In this document: positions 16,984-24,806 of the stretch, in pieces | How positions within the stretch are numbered: the first letter of the stretch is position 1 | Layout: each line of letters begins with the position of its first letter | Assembly (NCBI RefSeq): GCF_003053725.1 | Contig: NZ_QAYC01000002.1 | Location: 62,001 to 126,000, forward strand | Reading direction: 5' to 3' | Length of the DNA stretch: 64,000 nt | Source: Rhodovulum kholense | Lineage (GTDB): Bacteria > Pseudomonadota > Alphaproteobacteria > Rhodobacterales > Rhodobacteraceae | The notes under the pieces: generated by a model | Databases searched by the model: none | Seen by the model: only the letters and a program-made list of their open reading frames with translations | What the model was told of the DNA's origin: nothing | Position numbers and translations under genes: made by a program

Positions 16984-19900
16984 TCAGAGGAACAGCGCGT
17001 TCAGCTGCGCTGTCGACATGGCCGCCAGCTGGGTCGAGGTGAAGGCCTCGGTCTGGGTATCGGACAGCGCCGCGATGTCCTGCGTCTGCAGGGCCGCGAC
17101 CTGGGCCGTGGTCAGCGCCGCGATCTGCTGCGAGTTGAACCCGCCCATCTGGTTGGTCGTGAAGGCCTGGATCGCCGCGGTCCCCATGCCGACGATGCTG
17201 GAGGTCGAGATATTCCCGATCTGCAGCGTCGAGAGCGCGGTGATCTGCCCTGTGGTCAGCGCCGCCGCCTGGGCCGAGGTCAGCCCCGCGATGCCGGTCG
17301 AGCTGAGCCCCTTGATCGCCGAGGTGTCGAGCTTGACCAGATCGGCGGTTTCCATCGCCGCGATCTGGGTCGAGCTGAAGGCCGCGACCTGGGTCGAGGA
17401 CAGTTCGGCCGCCTGCGCGGTCGAGATCGCCACGACATTCGCCGTGCTCAGTCCCGAGATCGCCGAGTTGCCCAGAACCTTGATCTGATCGGTCGAGAGC
17501 TTGGCCAGCTGTGCCGTGGTCAGACCCTCGGTCTGGGTCGCGCCAAGGCCCTTGAGCGCCAGCGTTCCCAGCGCGCCGATCTGCGCCGTGGTCATTGCCG
17601 CCATCTGGGTCGAGGACAGCGCGCCCAGCATCGAGCTGCTGAGGACCGCGGTCTGCGCCGTGGTGATCGCCGCGACCTGCGCCGTGGTCAGACCCGACAC
17701 CTGGTCGGCCCCGAACCCGCGGATCGCCGAGGTGTCGAGCTTGACCAGATCGGCGGTTTCCATCGCCGCCATCTGGGCAGAGCCCAACGCCGCGATCTGC
17801 ACCGAGGACAGCTCTGCCGCCTGCGCCGTGGTCAGGGCGACAATGCTGGCCGTGCCGAGCCCCGACATGGCCGAGCTGCCCAGCGCCTTGATCTGGTCGG
17901 TCGAAAGCTTCGCCATCTGCGCCGTGGTCAGGCCCTCGGTCTGGGTCGAAGTCAGGCCGCGCAGCGACCGCGAGGTCAGGGCACCGATCTGCGCAGTGGT
18001 CATCGCCCCCATCTGGGTCGAGGACAGACCCGACAGCGTGATGTCGGTCAGCACCGCCGCCTGCGCCGTGGTCAGTGCCGCGACCTGCGCCGTGGTCAAC
18101 CCCGCCACCTGATCGACCCCGAGGCCCCGCATCGCGGAGGTGTCGAGCTTGACAAGATCGGCGGTTTCCATCGCAGCGACCTGGGTCGAGCTCAGCGCCG
18201 AGACCTGGGTCGAGGACAGCTCCGCCGCCTGCGCCGTCGAGATTGCCACGATATTCGCGGTGCTCAGCCCCGAGATCGCCGAGCTGCCAAGAACCTTGAT
18301 CTGGTCAGTCGAGAGCTTGGCCATCTGCGCGGTCGTCAGACCCTCGGTCTGGGTCGCGCCAAGGCCCTTGAGCGCCAGCGTGCTCAGCGCGCCGATCTGC
18401 GCGGTGGTCATCGCTGCCATCTGGGTCGAGGACAGTTCCCCCAGCATGGTGCTGCTGAGAACCGCGGTCTGCGCCGTGGTGATCGCCGCGACCTGCGCGG
18501 TGGACAGGCCGTCGATCTGGTCGGCGGCAAGCCCGCGGATCGCAGCCGTCGACAGCTTGACGAGATCGGCGGTTTCCATCGCCGCCATCTGGGTCGAACT
18601 CAGCGCCCGCAATTGAACCGAGGAGAGTTCCGCCGCCTGTGCCGTCGAGATCGCCACGATATTCGCGGTGCTCAACCCCGACATGGCCGAGGCGCCAAGC
18701 CCCTTGATCTGGTCGGTCGAGAGCTTCGCCAGCTGTGCCGTGGTCAGGCCCGCGGTCTGGGTCGCACCAAGCCCCTTGATCGACCGCGAGGTCAGCGCCC
18801 CGATTTGCGCCGTGGTCATCGCCGCCATCTGGGTCGAAGAGAGCCCGCCCAGGGCCGTATCGCTGAGGACCGCGGCCTGCGCGGTGGTCAACGCGGCGAC
18901 CTGCGCCGTGGTCAGGCCTTCGACCTGATCCTCGCCCAGCGCCTTCACGGCCAGGGTGGTCAGCTTGACCAGATCGGCTGTTTCCATCGCCGCCATCTGG
19001 GTCGAGCTCAGCGAGCGGATCTGCGCCGAAGACAGTTCCGCCGCCTGCGCCGTCGAGATCGCCACGATATTGGCCGTGCTCAGCCCCGACATCGCCGAGC
19101 CGCTCAGCGCCTTGATCTGTGCGGTCGAGAGCTTCGCAAGCTGCGCCGTGGTCAGGCCCTCGGTCTGGGTCGAGGTCAGCCCCTTGATGGCGATCGAACT
19201 CATCGCCCCGATCTGGGCGGTGGTCACTGCAGCCAACTGGGTCGAGGACATGCTGCCCAGCATGGTGCTGCTCATCACCGCGGCCTGGGCCGTGGTGATC
19301 GCGGCAACCTGAGCGGTCGAAAGCCCGTCGATCTGGTCAGAGGCAAGTCCGCGGAACGCGGCGGTCGACAGCTTGACGAGATCGGCGGTTTCCATCGCCG
19401 CCATCTGGGTCGAGCTCAACGCCTTCAGCTGCACCGAGGACAGTTCGGCCGCCTGCGCGGTCGAGATCGCCACGATATTGGCCGTGCTCAGCCCCGCCAT
19501 CGCCGAACTGCCCAACGCCCTGATCTGTGCGGTCGAGAGTTTCGCCAGCTGTGCCGTGGTCAGACCCTCGGTCTGGGTCGCCGTCAGGCCCTTGATCGAG
19601 ATCGAGGTCAGCGCGCCGATCTGCGCCGTGGTCATCGCCGCCATCTGCGTCGAGGACAGCCCGCCCAGCGACACGCTGCTCAGCACCGCAGCCTGCGCCG
19701 TGGTCAGGGCCGCAACCTGAGCGGTGCTCAGACCGGCCACCTGGCTCTGGCCAAGGCCCTTGACCGCAACCGTCGAGAGCTTGACCAGATCGGCGGTTTC
19801 CATCGCCGCCACCTGGGTCGAACTCAGCGCCGCGACCTGCTGGGAAGAGATCTCGGCCGCCTGGGCGGTCGACAGCGCCACGATATTGGCCGTGCTCAGG

Positions 19901-20565
19901 CCCTTCATCGCGGAAACGCTCAGCGCCTTGATCTGGGCGGTCGACAGCTTCGCGACCTGCGCCGTGGTCAGACCGGCGGTCTGGGTCGAGGTCAGGCCCT
20001 TGATCGCGATCGAGGTCAGCGCCCCGATCTGCGCCGTGGTCAGGGCCGCAACCTGGGTCGAGGACAGGCCCGACAGGGTGAGGCTGCTCAGCACCGCGGT
20101 CTGCGCGGTGGTCAGCGCCGCGACCTGGCCGGTGGTCAGACCCGCCACCTGCGTCTTGCCAAGGCCCTTCACGGCAATCGTCGACAGCTTGACCAGATCG
20201 GCGGTTTCCATCGCCGCGACCTGGGTCGAGCTCAGTGCGGAAACCTGCCGCGAGGACAGTTCGGCCGCCTGAGCGGTCGTCAGCGCCACGATATTGTCAG
20301 TCGACAGGCCGCGAATGGCCAGCGACGACAGCTGCTGAAGCTGCGCGGTCGAGAATTTGGCCATCTGGGCCGTGGTCAGGCCCGAGGCCTGGACCGAGCC
20401 GATGCCGCGAATGGCCATGGTGGTCAGGGCACCGACCTGAGCCGTCGTCATAGCCCCCATCTGTGCCGAACTGATACTGGCGATGTCGCTGCTGGTCAGC
20501 GAGGCGATTGTGGCGGTTGTCAACGCCGCGATTTGCGCGGTCGACAGGTTACTGAGGGTCGACAT
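16984..20565 (-). CDS. Giant octapeptide-repeat protein, probable type I secretion cargo
   Basis: A 1193-residue protein that is almost entirely repeat: six leading residues, 148 consecutive octapeptides and three final residues (6+1184+3=1193, no indels). The octad consensus is L-(S/T)-(S/T)-A-Q-(hydrophobic)-x-(A/G/K), for example LTTAQVAA. Octads are arranged in a 17-octad super-repeat marked by eight copies of METADLVK. It lacks Cys, RTX nonapeptides and a Sec signal. The ATG at 20563-20565 gives the perfect register; a GTG at 20712 would add 49 unlike residues. The adjacent GT41 enzyme and HlyD/ABC pair suggest a secreted, possibly O-glycosylated surface or matrix protein. I know no characterised function. 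Confidence 0.85.
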   Translation of the reverse strand: MSTLSNLSTAQIAALTTATIASLTSSDIASISSAQMGAMTTAQVGALTTMAIRGIGSVQASGLTTAQMAKFSTAQLQQLSSLAIRGLSTDNIVALTTAQAAELSSRQVSALSSTQVAAMETADLVKLSTIAVKGLGKTQVAGLTTGQVAALTTAQTAVLSSLTLSGLSSTQVAALTTAQIGALTSIAIKGLTSTQTAGLTTAQVAKLSTAQIKALSVSAMKGLSTANIVALSTAQAAEISSQQVAALSSTQVAAMETADLVKLSTVAVKGLGQSQVAGLSTAQVAALTTAQAAVLSSVSLGGLSSTQMAAMTTAQIGALTSISIKGLTATQTEGLTTAQLAKLSTAQIRALGSSAMAGLSTANIVAISTAQAAELSSVQLKALSSTQMAAMETADLVKLSTAAFRGLASDQIDGLSTAQVAAITTAQAAVMSSTMLGSMSSTQLAAVTTAQIGAMSSIAIKGLTSTQTEGLTTAQLAKLSTAQIKALSGSAMSGLSTANIVAISTAQAAELSSAQIRSLSSTQMAAMETADLVKLTTLAVKALGEDQVEGLTTAQVAALTTAQAAVLSDTALGGLSSTQMAAMTTAQIGALTSRSIKGLGATQTAGLTTAQLAKLSTDQIKGLGASAMSGLSTANIVAISTAQAAELSSVQLRALSSTQMAAMETADLVKLSTAAIRGLAADQIDGLSTAQVAAITTAQTAVLSSTMLGELSSTQMAAMTTAQIGALSTLALKGLGATQTEGLTTAQMAKLSTDQIKVLGSSAISGLSTANIVAISTAQAAELSSTQVSALSSTQVAAMETADLVKLDTSAMRGLGVDQVAGLTTAQVAALTTAQAAVLTDITLSGLSSTQMGAMTTAQIGALTSRSLRGLTSTQTEGLTTAQMAKLSTDQIKALGSSAMSGLGTASIVALTTAQAAELSSVQIAALGSAQMAAMETADLVKLDTSAIRGFGADQVSGLTTAQVAAITTAQTAVLSSSMLGALSSTQMAAMTTAQIGALGTLALKGLGATQTEGLTTAQLAKLSTDQIKVLGNSAISGLSTANVVAISTAQAAELSSTQVAAFSSTQIAAMETADLVKLDTSAIKGLSSTGIAGLTSAQAAALTTGQITALSTLQIGNISTSSIVGMGTAAIQAFTTNQMGGFNSQQIAALTTAQVAALQTQDIAALSDTQTEAFTSTQLAAMSTAQLNALFL
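16996..20547 (-). repeat. 148 octapeptide units in a 408-bp super-repeat
   Basis: The METADLVK-coding segment recurs with its reference base at 17341, 17749, 18157, 18565, 18973, 19381, 19789 and 20197, exactly 408 bases (17 octads, 136 residues) apart each time. Counting from the N-terminus, METADLVK is octad 15 and then every seventeenth octad to 134, with 14 more to the end. Copies differ by many substitutions but never by length, so selection or recombination holds the register. The outer octads at both ends are the most diverged. Confidence 0.95.
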
Positions 20566-20804
20566 GGGCTCTGGGTCCGACTCGGGGGGCGACGCCTCGG
20601 CTTCTCGCGCGCGTCTGCCTGACAGTCGAAGTCCTGCTGACTTCGGATCCGCGCCAGCCTGCCGCGCAACCCGTAAAGAAGCTGCTAACCGGCAAGAAGC
20701 GTCGTCGGACACTCTCGATAAACATCGCGGCGTTTTTTGGGCTCAAATGGCAATCCCGTCTTAACCGCTAAGCGCGAGTTTGCCTCAAACCGAGGAGAGT
20801 CCCG
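20566..20804. promoter_or_regulatory. Divergent intergenic region of repeat gene and GT41 gene
   Basis: These 239 bases separate two outward-facing genes and must hold both promoters. The part from about 20670 to 20795 is less GC-rich and includes a TTTTTT run (in GCGTTTTTTGGG) and a GTCTTAACCGCTAAG segment. A GAGGAG ribosome-binding site serves the GT41 start at 20805. No clear operator for a known regulator could be assigned. Shared control of cargo and modifying enzyme is plausible. Confidence 0.45.
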
Positions 20805-22664
20805 ATGACCGACATGTCCCAGACCGTGTTCCTGCCCTCCGGCGGCCCGACGCCGCCAGCCGGGTTCCTGTCGCGCACCGGCCGGACGGACCCGGACCGC
20901 GTTCCGGACCTCGACGCCCTGACCCGGATGACCGCGGCCTGCGCCGACGCCGCCGCCGTGGTCGATCTGGCGAGCCGCGCCCCGCAGTCAGCGGCCGCGA
21001 TCTACCGCATCTGGCTCGACCGGAATGGCGCGCGCCCCGATGCCTGGGCCGCCTGGTTCAACCTGTCGGTGTTGCTGAACGTGGCGGGCGATCTCGCCGG
21101 CACCTATGACGCGGCCGTGCAGGCGCTCCGGATGAAACCGGACCTCTGGCAGGCCGCGCTTGCCGCGGGCCAGGCTGCCGAAGCCCTCGGCGACCGCGCT
21201 GCGGCCATCGCCTTCTTGCGCCAGGCGCTGCCGCCGGCCGAGGGCCGGGTGGCGCTGCACAAGCAACTGGGGCGGATGCTGGAACTCGACAAGAGCCTCG
21301 GCGCCTCGGCCGAAGAGCTGCGCGCCTCGCTGCTGATCGAACCGCACCAGCCCGACGTGATCCAGCATCTCGTGCATACCCGCCAGAAGATGGCGGCCTG
21401 GCCGCCCGCCGAGCTTGCGGTTCCGGGGCTCGGCACCGCCGAGGCCGAACTCTGGTGCGGCCCGCTCGCAACACTCGCGCTGCATGACGACCCCGAAATG
21501 CAGCGCCGCGTCGCCGCCGACTGGATCGCGCGCAACGTCCCCGATCCGGGCAAACGCCTCGCGCCCCCCGAGGGCTACCGGCACGGCCGGATCCGGCTGG
21601 GCTATCTGTCCTCGGACTTCTGCCGCCACGCCATGAGCTACCTGATCGCCGAACTGCTGGAACGCCACGACCGCAGCCGGTTCGAGGTCACGGGCTACTG
21701 CGTCTCGCCCGAAGACGGCAGCGATGTACGCGCCCGCATCCTTGCAGCACTCGACCGCCATGTGCCGGTCGGGACCATGACCGACGAAGAGGCCGCGCGA
21801 CGCATCCGGGCCGACGAGATCGACATCCTGATCGACCTGAACGGGCTGACCAGCGGCGGTCGCCCGGGCATCCTGCGCTGGAAGCCCGCGCCGGTCCAGG
21901 CCACCTATCTGGGCTATATCGGTTCGGTTCCTGTGCCCGAACTCGACTGGCTGCTGTGCGACGCGATCACGGTGCCCGAGGAAGAAACCGCCCGCTATTC
22001 CCCTGCCCCCTTGCGGATCGAGGGCTGCTACCAGGCCAATGACGGCCGCCGGCCCGACCTTCCCGCGGTCAGCCGCGCCAGCGAAGGACTGCCCGAGGAC
22101 CGCTTCGTCTTCGTCTGCGTCTCGCATCACTACAAGATCACCGAACCCGTCTTCGCCGCCTGGTGCCGGATCGCTGCAGCCGCGCCCGAGGCGCTGTTCT
22201 GGCTGATCGAGGACACGCCCGAAAGCGTCGCCGCCCTGCGCGCGCGCTGGCAGGCGGCGGGCCTCGCCCCCGACCGGCTGATCTTTGCGCCCAGGGTCGA
22301 TCCGGAACGCTACCGGGCGCGGCTCGCGCTTGGCGATCTCTTCCTCGACACCACGCCCTACAATGCCGGCACCATCGCCTCGGATGCCCTGCGGATGGGG
22401 CTGCCGGTTCTGACCATGGCCGGGCGCACCTTCTCTGCCCGGATGGGCACGAGCCTTCTGACCGCCGTCGGCCTGACCGACTGCATCGCCACAGATCCCG
22501 AGGATTACGTGCGCCGCGCCGTCGCCATGGCCACGGATCCGGCCGGCCGGCCGGTATTGCGCGGCCCGGCCCTCGCGGCCCGCTGGACCGAAACCCTGGG
22601 CGATTGCGCCGATTTCGCCCGCCGCTTCGAAACCGCCCTGCTTTCGGTCGTGAAACGCGCCTGA
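20805..22664 (+). CDS. GT41 (SPINDLY/OGT-like) glycosyltransferase with TPR domain
   Basis: A 619-residue cytosolic enzyme. Residues about 60-200 are TPR-like helical pairs. The GT41 catalytic region starts near residue 262 (RLGYLSSDFCRHAMSYL), continues with the VQATYLGYIGSVP segment near residue 365 and ends with the nucleotide-sugar site LFLDTTPYNAGTIASDALRMG near residue 510 and AGRTFSARMGTSLL near residue 537. The family transfers GlcNAc or another sugar to Ser/Thr (or Asn in HMW1C-like members). Divergent from a protein with hundreds of Ser/Thr and followed by secretion genes, it is the likely modifier of that cargo. Sugar and acceptor are inference. Confidence 0.88.
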   Translation: MTDMSQTVFLPSGGPTPPAGFLSRTGRTDPDRVPDLDALTRMTAACADAAAVVDLASRAPQSAAAIYRIWLDRNGARPDAWAAWFNLSVLLNVAGDLAGTYDAAVQALRMKPDLWQAALAAGQAAEALGDRAAAIAFLRQALPPAEGRVALHKQLGRMLELDKSLGASAEELRASLLIEPHQPDVIQHLVHTRQKMAAWPPAELAVPGLGTAEAELWCGPLATLALHDDPEMQRRVAADWIARNVPDPGKRLAPPEGYRHGRIRLGYLSSDFCRHAMSYLIAELLERHDRSRFEVTGYCVSPEDGSDVRARILAALDRHVPVGTMTDEEAARRIRADEIDILIDLNGLTSGGRPGILRWKPAPVQATYLGYIGSVPVPELDWLLCDAITVPEEETARYSPAPLRIEGCYQANDGRRPDLPAVSRASEGLPEDRFVFVCVSHHYKITEPVFAAWCRIAAAAPEALFWLIEDTPESVAALRARWQAAGLAPDRLIFAPRVDPERYRARLALGDLFLDTTPYNAGTIASDALRMGLPVLTMAGRTFSARMGTSLLTAVGLTDCIATDPEDYVRRAVAMATDPAGRPVLRGPALAARWTETLGDCADFARRFETALLSVVKRA

Positions 22665-22675
22665 CCCGGGGCGCC

Positions 22676-22827
22676 GCCCGGCAGGGTCGCCCGGCAGGGT
22701 CGCCCGGCAGGGTCGCCCGGCAGGGTCGCCCGGCAGGGTCGCCCGGCAGGGTCGCCCGGCAGGGTCGCCCGGCAGGGTCGCCCGGCAGGGTCGCCCGGCA
22801 GGGTCGCCCGGCAGGGTCGCCCGGCAG
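22676..22827. repeat. Perfect 13-bp tandem repeat, 11.7 copies
   Basis: Eleven complete copies of GCCCGGCAGGGTC (22676-22818) and nine bases of a twelfth follow without a single mismatch. The array begins 12 bases after the GT41 stop and ends just before a terminator hairpin. Thirteen is not a multiple of three and the array is outside any supported gene, so it is a non-coding minisatellite; its perfect identity implies recent expansion or homogenisation. Confidence 0.97.
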
Positions 22828-22829
22828 AT

Positions 22830-22872
22830 GCAAGAACGCCCCGGAACGGAAAGCCGTCCGGGGCGTTCTTGC
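22830..22872. terminator. Bidirectional terminator between GT41 and methyltransferase genes
   Basis: A perfect 16-base stem (GCAAGAACGCCCCGGA pairing with TCCGGGGCGTTCTTGC) with a short inner CGG/CCG extension. It lies between the convergent GT41 and methyltransferase genes and probably serves both. The 13-bp tandem array separates it from the GT41 stop. Confidence 0.8.
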
Positions 22873-22888
22873 GCGCCGGGCCGGGGAC

Positions 22889-23482
22889 TCAGGCGGGCCG
22901 CACCCCCCTGGCCCAAAGCGCAAAGCGACCGTCGGATTCGACCTGCACGTCGACGAAACCCGCGCGCGTCATGTGGGCACTGAGCGAGCCGATCGTGAAC
23001 CCGGTGCGATGCGCCATGAAATCGTTTCCACCCTCAATCGAAGGACGATAGCCGTAAAGGATATCGATCGGCGAGATCGGGCCCGCGGCCGAAACATAGG
23101 CGGGCTCTTCCAGCAACCCCTGGGCCACCAGGATCGCGACGCGCTGCAGATCGGGCATCGTCATCAGCGCGAACCCGCCCGGCCGCAGCACGCGGCAAAA
23201 TTCGGACAGTGCCAGCGGCACCTCATGAGCGCGCAGATGCTCGAGATTGTGCGACGACCAGACAGCATCGACCGCGCCCTCGGCCAGCACACTCATGTCG
23301 GTGATGCTCGCGACGATGTCGGGCATCACCGACGGATCGATGTCAAGCCGAAGCTCGCGCCAGCCATCGGCCGGGAAGGCGTCGGCCGGAAGCTTGGCGG
23401 GGTCGGCCATGCCACAGCCCACATGAAGCACGGTCTTGAGAGAGGCAGTCACATCTTCCGGGTCGAGGGTGAGGGTGTCCAT
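22889..23482 (-). CDS. SAM-dependent methyltransferase (class I), small
   Basis: A 197-residue protein with a Rossmann-type SAM site: VLHVGCGMADPAKLP near residue 18, RLDIDPSV near residue 44, VDAVWSSHNLEHLRAHEV near residue 70 and VLRPGGFALMTMPDLQ near residue 98. The pattern is that of the methyltransferase-11 type, seen in enzymes acting on sugars, lipids or proteins. It is 15 bases downstream of the HlyD adaptor gene, so it is transcribed with the exporter and may modify the exported protein or its glycan. The substrate is unknown. Confidence 0.85.
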   Translation of the reverse strand: MDTLTLDPEDVTASLKTVLHVGCGMADPAKLPADAFPADGWRELRLDIDPSVMPDIVASITDMSVLAEGAVDAVWSSHNLEHLRAHEVPLALSEFCRVLRPGGFALMTMPDLQRVAILVAQGLLEEPAYVSAAGPISPIDILYGYRPSIEGGNDFMAHRTGFTIGSLSAHMTRAGFVDVQVESDGRFALWARGVRPA

Positions 23483-23497
23483 GAAGGAGCTCCGGGT

Positions 23498-24796
23498 TCA
23501 GGATCGGGGTTCGCGCAGGCTTTCGCTCAACCCGTTGAGAACCGGATCGAGGAAATAGGTCAGGAGGGTCCGGTGACCGGTGGCGATGTCGCTGGTCAGC
23601 GTCATGCCGGGCATCAGCCCGTCCGGCAGGGCGGTGGCGCGGTCGAAGGCCACGCGCGCGGCATGGCGGGCCGGGCCGCCGCCGGTCGGCACGCTGGAAC
23701 TGGGCGCAACATCGGTCAGCCGCCCCGCGATCAGGCCATGGCGGCGCCAGGGAAAGGCATCCACCTTTATTCGCACCGGATCACCGGGATGGACCAGCCC
23801 CACATCGCGGGACAGCAGCCCGATCTCGGCATGCATCGCACCGCCCGTGGGCGCGATGACCACCACCGGATCGGCGATGGTCATCAGCGAGCCCGGTCCG
23901 CCCTCGGCCACCGACAGCACGACGCCCGCCTGCGGCGCGCGCAGATCGTAAAGCCGAGCGCGATCGGTCGCCTGCGACAGCTGGCGGTCGATCACCGCCA
24001 GTCGCGGCCGGAGCCCGGCCAGTTCCTCGAGACGGCTCTGCCGCAAGTCGCTTTCAAAGGCGGCAAGGCGGGCGGCGGCGGTTTCGCGTTCCTGGCGCAG
24101 GGACAGAAGCTGGGCCATGTTGTCCCGACTGCTGGTTTCGGCATCCAGCCGCAAGAGCCGGGCCTGGTTGACCGCAAGGCGCGTGCCGCTTTGCCGGGCC
24201 AGCAGGGTTTCATGCATGGTCTCGATCTCGCGGGCCGTCGCGACCGCCTCGGCCAGCGCCGGCACGCTTTCCAGCGCCGCGTCGATCCCGCCGTCGATCT
24301 GGGCAAGCGCCGTGACCAGCTGGTCGCGCTGCGCCGCCTCGGTTGCGGCGCGTTCGCTCTGGATCCGGGCCTGAAGGGCGAATTCCTCGCCCTCGCCCGC
24401 GACAGGGCGGTTGTCGAGTTCGGCCTCGATCCGGGCGATCTGGGCCTCGATCGCCACCCGCTCGGCGGCCAGAACGGCGGCGTCGGTCGCGGGATCGCGC
24501 GCATCGAGCCGCGCCAGAAGCTGACCCGGCTCGACCGCGTCGCCCGGGCGCACCAGAAGCCGGTCGAGCACCGCCGAGCCCAGAGGTTTCATCACCACGG
24601 GCGGATCGTCGGTCACGATCCCGCCCTCGGCGGTGACCACGACGTCGATCGGCACGAAGGCCGCCAGCGTGACCAGCGCAATCAGCAGCACGGCCGACCC
24701 GAAGGGCCAGAGCCGCAGGAGCCAGGGCAAGGGCTCTTCGCGGATTTGCACCAGCGGCGGCTGGAACGGGAGCGCGTCGCGCGCGACATTGCTCAT
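23498..24796 (-). CDS. Type I secretion membrane fusion protein (HlyD family)
   Basis: The periplasmic adaptor that joins the inner-membrane ABC exporter to a TolC-like outer-membrane channel. It has 432 residues. After a cytoplasmic segment comes one transmembrane helix at about residues 30-50 (VLLIALVTLAAFVP). A biotinyl-lipoyl half motif (VVTAEGGIVTDDPPVV), long alpha-helical hairpin and C-terminal barrel-like region (SDIATGHRTLLTYFLDPVL) follow. The ATG at 24794-24796 lies ten bases after the ABC gene, so the two are coupled. No outer-membrane partner is encoded nearby, so a housekeeping TolC is presumably used. Confidence 0.92.
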   Translation of the reverse strand: MSNVARDALPFQPPLVQIREEPLPWLLRLWPFGSAVLLIALVTLAAFVPIDVVVTAEGGIVTDDPPVVMKPLGSAVLDRLLVRPGDAVEPGQLLARLDARDPATDAAVLAAERVAIEAQIARIEAELDNRPVAGEGEEFALQARIQSERAATEAAQRDQLVTALAQIDGGIDAALESVPALAEAVATAREIETMHETLLARQSGTRLAVNQARLLRLDAETSSRDNMAQLLSLRQERETAAARLAAFESDLRQSRLEELAGLRPRLAVIDRQLSQATDRARLYDLRAPQAGVVLSVAEGGPGSLMTIADPVVVIAPTGGAMHAEIGLLSRDVGLVHPGDPVRIKVDAFPWRRHGLIAGRLTDVAPSSSVPTGGGPARHAARVAFDRATALPDGLMPGMTLTSDIATGHRTLLTYFLDPVLNGLSESLREPRS

Positions 24797-24806
24797 GGGC
24801 GGGCGC

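Noticed and set aside
16996..20547. CRISPR-like or transposon repeats
   Set aside because: The 408-bp periodicity is in-frame protein-coding repetition with no inverted ends or spacer pattern.
16984..20565. RTX toxin or adhesin cargo
   Set aside because: No GGxGxDxxx nonapeptides and no calcium-binding loops are present; the octad is of a different kind.
16510..20622. A 1370-codon open frame on the plus strand through the repeat gene
   Set aside because: It is a frame echo of the repeat (RG/RD/HLGRG-rich) and crosses into mvaA and non-coding DNA. The minus-strand reading gives an exact octapeptide register with a hydrophobic pattern and a terminator at the right end.
22676..22827. CRISPR array
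   Set aside because: Repeats are only 13 bases, directly adjacent, with no spacers and no cas genes nearby.
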